DNA of 64,000 nucleotides, from the NCBI GenBank assembly GCA_023659865.1, contig JAGXON010000002.1, positions 1-64,000 of the forward strand, in the 5' to 3' direction. The translations under genes were made by a program, and so were the position numbers. Positions within the stretch are counted from its first letter, which is position 1. Each line of letters begins with the position of its first letter. The notes under the pieces were generated by a model. That model was not told the origin of the DNA. It was given only the letters and a program-made list of their open reading frames with translations, and made no database searches. Of this stretch, positions 32,801 to 40,306 are shown one piece after another. The stretch is from Candidatus Diapherotrites archaeon LH_S9 (GTDB lineage Archaea; B1Sed10-29; WALL01; JAGXON01).

Positions 32801-34247
32801 CACCCGTTTTCACTCCAGGTATTTTGCTTACTAAACTAGTTCTTCTTAAATGTAAAGCTCTTTTAGATGATTTCTCTAAGTCGTCTAGACTTGCCATTGT
32901 TCTAGTTCTAGTTATCCCCTCAACTTCAGGAAGTCCCTTATAATACTCTGCGTCACTAAGCTTAATAGAGGTTCCATCTATAAGAGGATCCGGAGATTTA
33001 AGCTTACCACCAAACCCCCCTCTCTCTAACTTTTCCATAACACCCTTAAGTTCTTCTCCGGTCATCCTGCCAGCTGATTTTGACCTTGCAAATCTCTCTA
33101 ATTCATCAAGCTTATCTGCCTCCTTTCTCGCTAAAACAGCAATGTCGTCCCCCATTTTTTCCGCTTCCTCTGCTGATAAATCCAACAACTTAGCAGCTTT
33201 GGCGTTATCTCCTTCAGAAGCTGCCTTAGCTGCCACTTTGTAAGCCTTCTTGTTTTTCATTGCTCCTCCTTCCACGTCTAATAAGAATTTCCTCACTGTA
33301 CCTGCTTGAAGCCTTGCTATTTTCTCATCTCCTCCTGTACTCCCTATAACCTTCTCAATTTTCACTGTCTCATCGTCGAAACTCGTACTGGACTTTAAAG
33401 CTCCAAGTCTTGTAGAACCTGATTTACTTACAAACCCGGATGGCATGGCGGCCAAGGCGACCACTAGATCGACCATGTCCAGTCTTTTCATGGATGCAAC
33501 GTACATTGTTAAGGCTTGTGGTAAAATGAATACGCTGCCGGATCCTCCTGTAGCTATCGAGGTAGTGAATTCGGTGGACATTAAACGGGTTTGGTCCACG
33601 TCCATTATGTCTGCTGGAGTAAGGCCCTCCATCCCCCCGAATCCGACTAGCGTGGAGATCACGTCTGCTTTGGTTCTAGCGGACTCGAGTTCCTTCATGT
33701 ATTGCTTGGTTTTTTCTACGTCTCCTCCGGAGATGCAGACGTTTTCGCTTGTTTTGTTTATCGGGCTTTTTCCGCACATTGGGAGGTTTTTGCCAAGTAA
33801 TCCTGCGTATTCGACTCTTCCGTCTATGTTGGTGCCGATGAGCCATCCGTATCTTTTTCGGTTTATTTTGTCTCCGATGATTTTGGAGTAAAAGGTTGTT
33901 CCGTCCGGTCCCATGAAGTAGAGGTTGTAGTCTTCAGCGGTTTTCTGTCGGTCTGTTTTCGTTGTCTGGTTTTCGAGTAGTTTTTGCTGGTTGTATTCTT
34001 GTGCTGAGGCTGCTACGTCTTGTTTTACTATTCCTTGGATTGCTGTGCTTTCTTCGTAGCTTAGTTCCTGGGTTTCCATTCCGGATAAGGCGCAGAAAGT
34101 ACCTTGGTGTGTTTCTTCTGGATTGGCTGTTGCATTTGTCGTGGTGTCTTCTGGTTTTGCCATTACTCCTATTGGTGAGAGTGTAGAGACTAGCATTATT
34201 GCGGTGAGGAGTACAGGAATCTTTTTTTGGAAGAGCATACGACTCAT
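29865..34247 (-). CDS. 1460-residue secreted protein with C-terminal Pro-rich/TM/acidic tail (unknown)
   Basis: Signal peptide in residues 1-30 (FQKKIPVLLTAIMLVSTLSPIGVMA). The body has no family I recognise: an N-terminal soluble part, an Ala/Lys/Glu-rich helical region (about 269-500), several hydrophobic stretches (for example about 830-860 and 910-960, including YMVASPAVMGAAAGATVYML), a Cys-rich segment (CMEENETCERDPCQERLASC) and a C-terminal beta-rich half with EF-hand-like DLNGDGEIQ. The C-terminus is tripartite: a Pro-rich PPVVPTLPKEPLP, a membrane helix (1436-1454) and an acidic SKEEEE tail. The tail resembles a sortase/archaeosortase-type sorting signal except that such tails are usually basic. 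It has its own TATA box (34268-34275) and lies downstream of the third pilus operon. Confidence 0.6.
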   Translation of the reverse strand: MSRMLFQKKIPVLLTAIMLVSTLSPIGVMAKPEDTTTNATANPEETHQGTFCALSGMETQELSYEESTAIQGIVKQDVAASAQEYNQQKLLENQTTKTDRQKTAEDYNLYFMGPDGTTFYSKIIGDKINRKRYGWLIGTNIDGRVEYAGLLGKNLPMCGKSPINKTSENVCISGGDVEKTKQYMKELESARTKADVISTLVGFGGMEGLTPADIMDVDQTRLMSTEFTTSIATGGSGSVFILPQALTMYVASMKRLDMVDLVVALAAMPSGFVSKSGSTRLGALKSSTSFDDETVKIEKVIGSTGGDEKIARLQAGTVRKFLLDVEGGAMKNKKAYKVAAKAASEGDNAKAAKLLDLSAEEAEKMGDDIAVLARKEADKLDELERFARSKSAGRMTGEELKGVMEKLERGGFGGKLKSPDPLIDGTSIKLSDAEYYKGLPEVEGITRTRTMASLDDLEKSSKRALHLRRTSLVSKIPGVKTGEEAGKEAVSAGDIARFWSKGGDTTLAEVLGFGGSGAGVSHFSKYAAGGAAILGVERFALGAAEAVISGWGRKLILVARGLHYANDLLLRKGYFRLSSAGLSLHYEKNETGSAFRDESVLLLFGKKREVKGIKEAGAGGPLGEMLFSALGKVTKQIKPLAQKAGNLGNVMMFGGVMYDPRQKVIEVEEEKPRGTTQIEALRTPTGDQYTLNIREWDNHVFTAVEDPATMTEDGALTSSLGLWASKIDIYAHMYDQEGVKGPFTVLDPFIQKIGSWGVFSQLLISQSALNIFLAPGSAAATSKTLRLLGAPLGVVLTSKASILAGENFLTAKTTSMKDLSKCMEENETCERDPCQERLASCMNQEGMGSTGFLGTTIANYMVASPAVMGAAAGATVYMLPIAAADIALSIYKMKLRKRCLRDLGTCQEHTFTILGAAQYQSPDLIKEQEQSSQVKSLPGLKNLPVEDFLKGTAMENITGPASEVSQQQLNVHSESKHASGRVTFDDMYYVHLSDAKISWVESKFPITLCPTNPAIKRANSSECVSTQGEILSVGGKTIVNNSLVPFKWMDTEMPGLVIPNTAITIDTTQTSCAIMTTSPNGRKLQFNPTLENEFNQEGFEELERMFGRLRDIETEQGAIYPSMDYNGDYRLELDEEDGSFSYSNKPVKLLGNGKLVFNDFQEGKRKLDFKSAVFTGGTIVKKGDLIYVLPRYFKPGMTGEDWRQKTQGTPLASSTGRALEQKDEQGRIIGISGKDTNIPGGEKLGTLTQMKAEKDLNGDGEIQDNERSGWRFYKKGNKTLFDLIANGEKETYNSDQVEVDKEDGTISVYEKDKPHVDANKLREISTKVDSLGRTLMTVKDEDGNNMVEEALVTYLKGSGGAIQYDQDNNNYVFVNGQPVEVNNDFKENGFNAVTGEPEAPFLEPSATEAGETFKGAAKEEQGPPVVPTLPKEPLPAFLYISTLLGGFLAISRYFSKEEEE

Positions 34248-34267
34248 CTTTTTTTAGGTTTCTTTGC

Positions 34268-34275
34268 AATATAAG
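34268..34275 (-). promoter_or_regulatory. TATA box of the 1460-residue exoprotein gene
   Basis: On the minus strand CTTATATT lies 21-28 bases upstream of the ATG at 34247, consistent with a leaderless transcript separate from the pilus operon upstream. Confidence 0.4.
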
Positions 34276-34276
34276 G

Positions 34277-34729
34277 TTAAGTTGCGAATTGGAATATGTT
34301 GAACACAAGGATGGCTAGTGCTGTGAATATTGTGGTTCCTGCTAATGAAAAAATGTACTGGATGAAATGCCATGGAAGTTTCTGGTATCCCTCCATCATC
34401 TTCCAGTATACAAGGCTGAGCGGTAGCACGAGCGTGAAGTAAACGATTGCTCCAAATTCCAGTGCTGGCAAAAAGTAAGATAGTTCGAAAGAACCGTACC
34501 AAATTGCTTCGAATAACATGGCAAGGCAGAGCCATACTTCTGTAAGTATTAGTTGGTAGATTATTTTTGGAGCTATTTTGAGTTCTTTTCCTCTTCTCAT
34601 TAGTTTTGTGCTGAGCACGACTGCAGCGAACACTGGAAGGCTTAGCATGAAGGAGATCACAGCTATTGTGAACATTTCGCCTTTCATTATGGTCATTTGA
34701 AAAAACGTGAAGTACGCTTCCAGTAACAT
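34277..34729 (-). CDS. Small integral membrane protein (hypothetical)
   Basis: 150 residues with about four membrane helices (around 20-40, 55-75, 85-105 and 120-145) and GAGGT before the ATG. No family recognised. It is the most downstream gene of the minus-strand pilus operon and could be a membrane accessory protein of that system. Confidence 0.6.
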   Translation of the reverse strand: MLLEAYFTFFQMTIMKGEMFTIAVISFMLSLPVFAAVVLSTKLMRRGKELKIAPKIIYQLILTEVWLCLAMLFEAIWYGSFELSYFLPALEFGAIVYFTLVLPLSLVYWKMMEGYQKLPWHFIQYIFSLAGTTIFTALAILVFNIFQFAT

Positions 34730-34783
34730 TTGTTTACCTCTACTGAATTTTGTTGGTTTCGGTTGATTGGATTTAGGTGCGAG

Positions 34784-35395
34784 TTAGTAATAAATCTTTG
34801 CCTGAAGATCACATATCACTAGACCACAGTTCTTTGTTCGGATGGGTGACGAAAAATAAGTGTACTTGTACTCGTTTATATGGCACTCATATCCCCTATT
34901 CCGGATAAAGGTTGTTTCGTTCAATGATTTAGTCACGTCTCCCTCCTCACATCCTTGACCACAGTCGTCGCATCCCCATGTGTGATCAAGCAGTCTTCCA
35001 CAAGCAAGGCGCACGGTACGCCTCTCTTCCGGCACCCTGCTATCTTCTGTTGAAAGTACGAGAAGAACTGGCGCAGGAGAAGCACTGCAAGCTCTCTCCC
35101 ACTGTCCCTCGATTCCTTCCGTGTACCTCGGATTGGTTTTGTTGAATTCCCCTAGCATGTAGTTCCCTACTTCATCCAACCAAACTCTTAGAGGCCCATC
35201 ATCCACCTTATATTCAGTCATGCTAAGAGCATTTATGGCTCCTGCTTCAAAGTCGTTCAAGTACATGTGCTGATATCCTTCGAGTGCAGTATCTCCGTAA
35301 ACTGATCCTGCCCACATCAATCCAGCTGAAGTGACTCCACAGATCATGAGGAAGAAAAGTGCGTCTATAACTACTGCTTGTCCATTCACTTCCAC
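34784..35395 (-). CDS. Pilin-like exported protein, Cys-rich
   Basis: 203 residues with GTG start. MEVNGQAVVIDALFFLMIC has the Gly-Gln-hydrophobic pattern of the other pilin-like proteins here, with an acidic residue in the leader. The exported part has many Cys (GCDDCGQGCEEG and others), probably disulfide-bonded. It overlaps the upstream gene by 10 bases, indicating translational coupling. Confidence 0.6.
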   Translation of the reverse strand: MEVNGQAVVIDALFFLMICGVTSAGLMWAGSVYGDTALEGYQHMYLNDFEAGAINALSMTEYKVDDGPLRVWLDEVGNYMLGEFNKTNPRYTEGIEGQWERACSASPAPVLLVLSTEDSRVPEERRTVRLACGRLLDHTWGCDDCGQGCEEGDVTKSLNETTFIRNRGYECHINEYKYTYFSSPIRTKNCGLVICDLQAKIYY

Positions 35396-35874
35396 GTAAC
35401 CACCTCCAAAGTCCTTAATCGCGTTTGTTTTTCTGTTTGTCCTCCTATTTCCACGGCTACTGGGTACGTCATTAAAGTGACTCTTTTCCCTCTCTGTGTA
35501 GATGGATTAATTTCGTCAGGACCAGAGACCCCATTGGCTTCTTCATAGCAGAACAACCCAGTTCCGTCAAGATCCATAACTTCATTTTCCTCGGTTCTAA
35601 CTACCATGTACCCGCCAACACCGTAGTTAGCTTTAGTGCCCTGGAAGAAACCACATGCTTCGCTCCAGTACTCCTCGTTCACGATGGTTTCTCTCCTAAC
35701 GCCTCTGGAAAGCAATAGGTTGGCTCGCATGCTTTGCCCGAGGTCTTTTTTCTGCGTGTACGTATCGTATGTTACTGCTATGGATCCAAAGAAAAAAATG
35801 AGGCCGAAGGCTATTGGAAAGATTGCAGGAAAGTCGTCTCCAATCGGTCCAAGGTATCCTTTTTCATTGGCCAC
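35386..35874 (-). CDS. Pilin-like exported protein
   Basis: 162 residues, GTG start with AGGAGG upstream. The leader MANEKGYLGPIGDDFPAIFPIAFGLIFFF is longer than usual, with one hydrophobic helix at about 17-35. The rest is a small soluble domain with two Cys. No family name; grouped by position with the minor pilins. Confidence 0.55.
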   Translation of the reverse strand: MANEKGYLGPIGDDFPAIFPIAFGLIFFFGSIAVTYDTYTQKKDLGQSMRANLLLSRGVRRETIVNEEYWSEACGFFQGTKANYGVGGYMVVRTEENEVMDLDGTGLFCYEEANGVSGPDEINPSTQRGKRVTLMTYPVAVEIGGQTEKQTRLRTLEVVTWK

Positions 35875-36478
35875 GAGTGCACGCGCCTCCTAGTTCAGTC
35901 ATCATCGTCTTTGTCTCTGATTCCGCGGGTTTTGCTCCAACGCAGAAAACTGTTTTGTTTCTTATGAACAGTATTGCGTTCTCTCTTTCTTCTCCAACCG
36001 GAACCGCTGGGTTTACTAGAAGCGTTTGACTTCCTGTTTGACCTCCTAGAACCTCCCTGTACTCCCTCCTAGTCCGGTTGAACACTTTTATGTTTTCCAC
36101 TTCTTTTGGGAGGATTATGGCTGATGCTGCGGAAAATCCTCCTCTTTGCTTTATTTTTGTTATGTTCTTGAAGTTCTTGAAAACCAGGGAAAAAACCAGC
36201 CGGTCATTTTCAACTTCTTTTACTCCTATTGTGTAGTCTCTTTCTGTGTCCTTGATCTTTATGGATGGATTTAAGGCAATAGAATCAGATGAAGAAGGGT
36301 AGGATGCTGCTGAATCTGCTACTTCTGCTAACAAACGAGTTCTTCCTTGAGCTGTGTCCGAAACGACTTTCTGTTGGTATATGACAAGAAAGTTCGAGAG
36401 CACGAGAATGAGTGAAGTCAAAAAGATCAGGATAACAACTTTTGAGAGCAGCCACATCCCAAGGCCTTTTCGATTCAT
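35864..36478 (-). CDS. Pilin-like exported protein
   Basis: 204 residues. MNRKGLGMWLLSKVVILIFLTS is a class III signal sequence (RKG). The exported domain is beta-rich-looking with Cys near the C-terminus (FCVGAK, GACTRGQ). Its ATG overlaps the upstream stop (ATGA), and its end overlaps the next gene. Confidence 0.62.
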   Translation of the reverse strand: MNRKGLGMWLLSKVVILIFLTSLILVLSNFLVIYQQKVVSDTAQGRTRLLAEVADSAASYPSSSDSIALNPSIKIKDTERDYTIGVKEVENDRLVFSLVFKNFKNITKIKQRGGFSAASAIILPKEVENIKVFNRTRREYREVLGGQTGSQTLLVNPAVPVGEERENAILFIRNKTVFCVGAKPAESETKTMMTELGGACTRGQ

Positions 36479-37038
36479 CTTGTTTCCCCTACTACTTCAC
36501 ACATCCGAACTTTGTATCCTTCTTTTCTTACCAGGAGAGTATGGGTTCCTGGAGTTATTTCGCTCCCAACGTCTCGAAGTACAACTCCTTCAGCTAAACC
36601 AACGTCGCCAGGAATCAAACCACAGTCCGTACGGAACTCAACGTTCACAGGTATCCTAATACACCTAGGTGGAAGTACTACACTTCCTTCTTCTCCTGCT
36701 GCTTCAGCTACCAAAAGCTTGCAGTTAGGGTCATTACAAACCTTTAAGCACTTTGATTCCGACCTGCTCTTAATCGAGAAATTGCCTACTTCCAGTCCAG
36801 GACAAGATTGAGCAGCTAAGTTTATCTGTATCCTTCTTTGGCCTCCTCCAAGTGTCGCAGCCAGTTCCATTTCTCTTGCCATCTTAGCCATGTTGTTCTC
36901 AATTCTTTGTCTGCATCTTGATTGCTGGAACTTGGTTAAAAGATGCATGGCAAGAGGTATAACCATTGCAAGCATTATGGCTGCTAAAAGTAGTGCGAAA
37001 GGTGCTTCTTCCTGACCTTTTCTATTAACGTAACGCAT
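36475..37038 (-). CDS. Pilin-like exported protein, Cys-rich
   Basis: 187 residues. MRYVNRKGQEEAPFALLLAAIML is a class III signal sequence with Lys-Gly-Gln and two Glu near the pilin Glu-5 position. The exported domain contains about nine Cys (for example CLKVCNDPNCK). Tight ATGA coupling to the next gene. Confidence 0.63.
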   Translation of the reverse strand: MRYVNRKGQEEAPFALLLAAIMLAMVIPLAMHLLTKFQQSRCRQRIENNMAKMAREMELAATLGGGQRRIQINLAAQSCPGLEVGNFSIKSRSESKCLKVCNDPNCKLLVAEAAGEEGSVVLPPRCIRIPVNVEFRTDCGLIPGDVGLAEGVVLRDVGSEITPGTHTLLVRKEGYKVRMCEVVGETR

Positions 37039-37078
37039 TAAAGAAAAGTAATGAAAAAGAGAGTTATAAAGTTTTGTA

Positions 37079-37213
37079 TCAAGGAGATAAAGAAGAAACA
37101 GAAGATGTTGCTCCCTGGAACATCGGCTTGATAACGCTGAACAGCAGTATCAAGGCTATGGCTGCTAGTATAGCTAAGTATATCGGTGTCCAGTTCACAT
37201 CTCCTTTATCCAT
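37079..37213 (-). CDS. Very small pilin-like membrane peptide (44 residues)
   Basis: ATG at 37213, stop TGA at 37081-37079. MDKGDVNWTPIYLAILAAIA and then LILLFSVIKPMF: a short KG leader plus one membrane helix and a 12-residue Ser-rich tail, with no soluble head. It fills the otherwise empty gap between two pilin genes in the same orientation. It is comparable to Flp-type mini-pilins, which are about this size, so it could be the major filament subunit; that is inference from size and place. Confidence 0.6.
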   Translation of the reverse strand: MDKGDVNWTPIYLAILAAIALILLFSVIKPMFQGATSSVSSLSP

Positions 37214-37226
37214 AGCGGATTACCTT

Positions 37227-37676
37227 CTATCTAGCTGCTTTAAACCCGATTGTGCAGGATTCGCCTTGTTCGATTGGGCAGCAAGCTCGTATGTTACCCT
37301 GAATGTCTTGATTGATCATTAGCTGCCCTCCTCCGCAATCAAAACCCTGCTCACTTCCGAAACCGTATTCTCCGCATTTATACCCATTACCACCACAGCA
37401 GAAGTCAACGCTTCCTTTGTTCATGCCTGCTTTAACTGCTACTGCGTCTGACTGTATCTGTGTTCCTTTGGTGAATTCCACCTTATTATTGCTTACTGAG
37501 CACATTCCTCCTGCTGAAACAGAGCTCATCTCTTGCCCCATAACTCGAACGGGTTTCTTGGTCGTGATAGTTATTCCTGCGATTATCTGCAAAAGAATCA
37601 CTAGAATAGATCCTGCTACTACTGCCGCAATCAGTAACTTAAATGCATCGAAAGCTTGGCCTTTTTTATTTATCAT
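37227..37676 (-). CDS. Pilin-like exported protein, Cys-rich
   Basis: 149 residues. MINKKGQAFDAFKLLIAAVV is a clear class III signal sequence (NKKGQ). The exported domain has many Cys and Gly (DFCCGGNGYKCGEYGFG). A TATA-like TTTAAATA at 37711-37718 and a GAGGTG ribosome site precede it, so there may be an internal promoter. It is closely related in its N-terminus to the next upstream gene. Confidence 0.68.
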   Translation of the reverse strand: MINKKGQAFDAFKLLIAAVVAGSILVILLQIIAGITITTKKPVRVMGQEMSSVSAGGMCSVSNNKVEFTKGTQIQSDAVAVKAGMNKGSVDFCCGGNGYKCGEYGFGSEQGFDCGGGQLMINQDIQGNIRACCPIEQGESCTIGFKAAR

Positions 37677-37710
37677 TTCGGCACCTCTGCATTACTATAT
37701 CCGGGTTTCA

Positions 37711-37718
37711 TTTAAATA
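37711..37718 (-). promoter_or_regulatory. Possible internal promoter of the minus-strand pilus operon
   Basis: A TTTAAATA/TATTTAAA box 35-42 bases upstream of the pilin start at 37676, in a 51-base gap of an otherwise overlapping operon; would allow pilins to be made in excess of the ATPase. Confidence 0.35.
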
Positions 37719-37727
37719 CTTTTGTCT

Positions 37728-38189
37728 TTATTTCTGCCCGCAGACGTGTTCTCCAAAGAACACCTGACAGTCAGCTGGACAGGTCACGCAAATAGGTATC
37801 TGTGCCCCGGCCCTAAAACTTATTTCCTTACAGCCCCGGCCCCCTTCTCTGTACTCACATTTATCGTTGTAGTCGTCTGAACCAGGCTCAAGGCAGTAAG
37901 GCTTGTCACAATAGAAATGTACATCCACTCCTATTCCTGCATGGTTTTTAACTGCTCCAGTGGTGAAGGATTGTTGCTCGAGGTTCGCTTCTCTCGTGTA
38001 TGTTTGGCCTGTACCTCTTGCTGCGTAAGCGCTTGAAAGAAGTTCAGTGGTGACGGTGAACAGGTCTGATCCGGGCTGTTCTTGTCTCACGGTATTTATT
38101 ACTCCGTATATTATGCCCAGCATCATCGCTGCAACTATTGCTCCTTGAAGTATCTTGAAAACGCTGAACGCCTGGCCTTTTTTGTCCAT
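37728..38189 (-). CDS. Pilin-like exported protein, Cys-rich
   Basis: 153 residues. MDKKGQAFSVFKILQGAIVAAMM is a class III signal sequence almost parallel to the MINKKGQAFDAFK of the next gene, so the two are paralogues. The exported part has about eight Cys (CDKPYC, CVTCPADC). It follows the double TadC gene by five bases. Confidence 0.68.
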   Translation of the reverse strand: MDKKGQAFSVFKILQGAIVAAMMLGIIYGVINTVRQEQPGSDLFTVTTELLSSAYAARGTGQTYTREANLEQQSFTTGAVKNHAGIGVDVHFYCDKPYCLEPGSDDYNDKCEYREGGRGCKEISFRAGAQIPICVTCPADCQVFFGEHVCGQK

Positions 38190-38194
38190 TTAAG

Positions 38195-40306
38195 TCATCC
38201 TATTGTGGTTATTTGCATCGCGAAGAAAGCTACTGCAAAAAAGATTGATACGGATATTGGTAAGGCTTTTGCTACAGCCATCTTGAACGCAAGAGGATTA
38301 TTCCCTTCGTTGACGTGTGAAGCGAAGTACATGAGAACTATAACTATTTCAACCATGTATAAAGCTACTACTACTAAAAGTTGTTCAGAGGATGCCGCCA
38401 TCTCGATCACTTCCTTGTTTCCAAAAGAAGGCATCTGGAACCCGCTCATCATGCCTGCTCCGGCTGCTCCTGATCCCGCTTGCCCTAATCGACCCGATCC
38501 CCCTATACCTGATTCTGCCATGCTTTCCATTGCTGAAAAAATGATTCCTTGAAGAGCTATTGTTATGCCAAGGACTACTGGAGCGATGAACATGCTCATG
38601 GCGCTCATCATGTTAGTTATGTCTCCAAGCATTTTCTTCATGTCTTTCTCGACTTTTTGCATGTCTTTTATCTGCATGGAAAGAGAGGTTAGTGATTTGG
38701 CTGCGGTTTGAATGCCTAACTGCATCGAGTCTGCAACAATGCGCATCGTTCCTTTAATAAAATCGCTAGGGATGTTCTTAAGAGACCCGTAAGCTTCATC
38801 GAACAACGCTGTTCTTAATGTCATGCCCATACTCGATATGTTATGGTAAGTAGGGCTGAAAATATATTTTGTAGCCTTTGATTCTGGAAGGAAATCTGCA
38901 GCGTGTCGAAGAGCTTCCTCTATTGGTTTGCCTTCACCTAGTCTTGACGCTAGCACGTACAGCGAGTCCTGGAATTCTTGCTCCATTTTAACTATTTCCA
39001 TTTGCCTTTTGCGCCTGTCACGGTTGTTAGCCCATAGGTAAATCGAGCCAGCGACCACTAAACCTACAACTGGTCCACCGTACCTGATTATTGGAGTGTG
39101 AGATGTTTGCTCCCATGAAGGAGGCTTAGGATTAATTATTGGTCCTGCAAAAAAGCTTCCTACTGCTATCGCAATGAATATCGCCGCGCATATGGGAAGA
39201 ATTGGTAGTTGAGAGTCTCCTATTTTTGTCCATCCTTTTTTAGGGAGCCCAGGAAGATCTTGAGGGACTTGGGGTATTTCTCTTGTTGGCGGACGACTTT
39301 TAAGTATGTGTTTGGCTAAGAGAAATGCTGCTACTGGTATGCCGATGTTGTATATGCCTATCATTGCTGGAAGGGATGCAAGGAATCCTATTGATTTTCC
39401 TCCCATCATAGCTCCGACAGGTATGACGATTATAAGAAGTAATGGGAGGAGTACTCCAAAGTAATAGAGGTATATGCTTGGTTGGTGCAGTGCCCTGGAG
39501 TACATGTCCATCTTGTCTCTTATTCCATCCAGAACATCCTCGACTGCCTTGTCGAGCAAGTTGTTTCTCTTGGTTTCATCGCTTTCCATTACCGAACTGC
39601 GGATGAGCATTAGAGCGTGCTTGAATTCCTCGGAGTAGTCACCCCATTTCCACGCGAGTTTGTCAAGAGCTTGTTCGACTGACGGGTACTCGCCCACCTG
39701 GATCTTGAAGTGCGCTTCCTTCAGGTCTCGAGCTACTTTTCCTTGACCGTGTTCTGCTGCGAACTTAAGAGCTTTCTCGAGATTAGGGTTCACCTTCATG
39801 GACATTACCAGGTAGTTCACTATCTCAGGAATGTAGGTCAATGACTTGATTTTCTCGGTCTCAACCGCTTTCATCGGGAAAATCTGGACGTAGTACATTG
39901 CACCCATCGCTACTACAAAAGGAGCAAAATACCACGTTATTCCCATACCCATCCCTAGCGGATGCCCGATAAGCGTGAATCCTGCTAACTGGATTGGTGG
40001 AAACATGGTAGAGAAAACGTAGTTAAGTACTGCCCAGATAAATGCAAAGAAAAATCCAACGTACGCGACGAACAAAGGAGCTGAATTCAATTGTTTTGCA
40101 TTGAGATCCCATTCAAGAAATGAAAGGGCTTTCTTGTATTTTTCTGTCATTTCGTTTTTTGCTTGTTCACCCATTATGCTGCCGGTGAATTTGCAGAGCT
40201 TGACGTACCAGTGTTCCTTTTTTTCTTCTTTTTCTTCTTTCTCTCTCTTCTGGAACTCTGCTGTCTCTGAAAGGAGCTTGTAGATATCCTTCTTTTTTTC
40301 AGGCAT
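38195..40306 (-). CDS. Double TadC/GspF-type platform protein (two T2SSF modules in one chain)
   Basis: 703 residues. After a Lys/Glu-rich start come membrane segments (about 75-135), a T2SSF module (LTYIPEIVNYLVMSMKVNPNLEKAL...), further membrane segments (about 275-395), a second T2SSF module (FQDSLYVLASRLGEGKPIEEAL) and more membrane segments toward the end. In the other two loci of this window the two platform proteins are separate genes; here they are fused. It abuts the ATPase gene by zero bases, so the two are co-translated and act together. Confidence 0.8.
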   Translation of the reverse strand: MPEKKKDIYKLLSETAEFQKREKEEKEEKKEHWYVKLCKFTGSIMGEQAKNEMTEKYKKALSFLEWDLNAKQLNSAPLFVAYVGFFFAFIWAVLNYVFSTMFPPIQLAGFTLIGHPLGMGMGITWYFAPFVVAMGAMYYVQIFPMKAVETEKIKSLTYIPEIVNYLVMSMKVNPNLEKALKFAAEHGQGKVARDLKEAHFKIQVGEYPSVEQALDKLAWKWGDYSEEFKHALMLIRSSVMESDETKRNNLLDKAVEDVLDGIRDKMDMYSRALHQPSIYLYYFGVLLPLLLIIVIPVGAMMGGKSIGFLASLPAMIGIYNIGIPVAAFLLAKHILKSRPPTREIPQVPQDLPGLPKKGWTKIGDSQLPILPICAAIFIAIAVGSFFAGPIINPKPPSWEQTSHTPIIRYGGPVVGLVVAGSIYLWANNRDRRKRQMEIVKMEQEFQDSLYVLASRLGEGKPIEEALRHAADFLPESKATKYIFSPTYHNISSMGMTLRTALFDEAYGSLKNIPSDFIKGTMRIVADSMQLGIQTAAKSLTSLSMQIKDMQKVEKDMKKMLGDITNMMSAMSMFIAPVVLGITIALQGIIFSAMESMAESGIGGSGRLGQAGSGAAGAGMMSGFQMPSFGNKEVIEMAASSEQLLVVVALYMVEIVIVLMYFASHVNEGNNPLAFKMAVAKALPISVSIFFAVAFFAMQITTIG

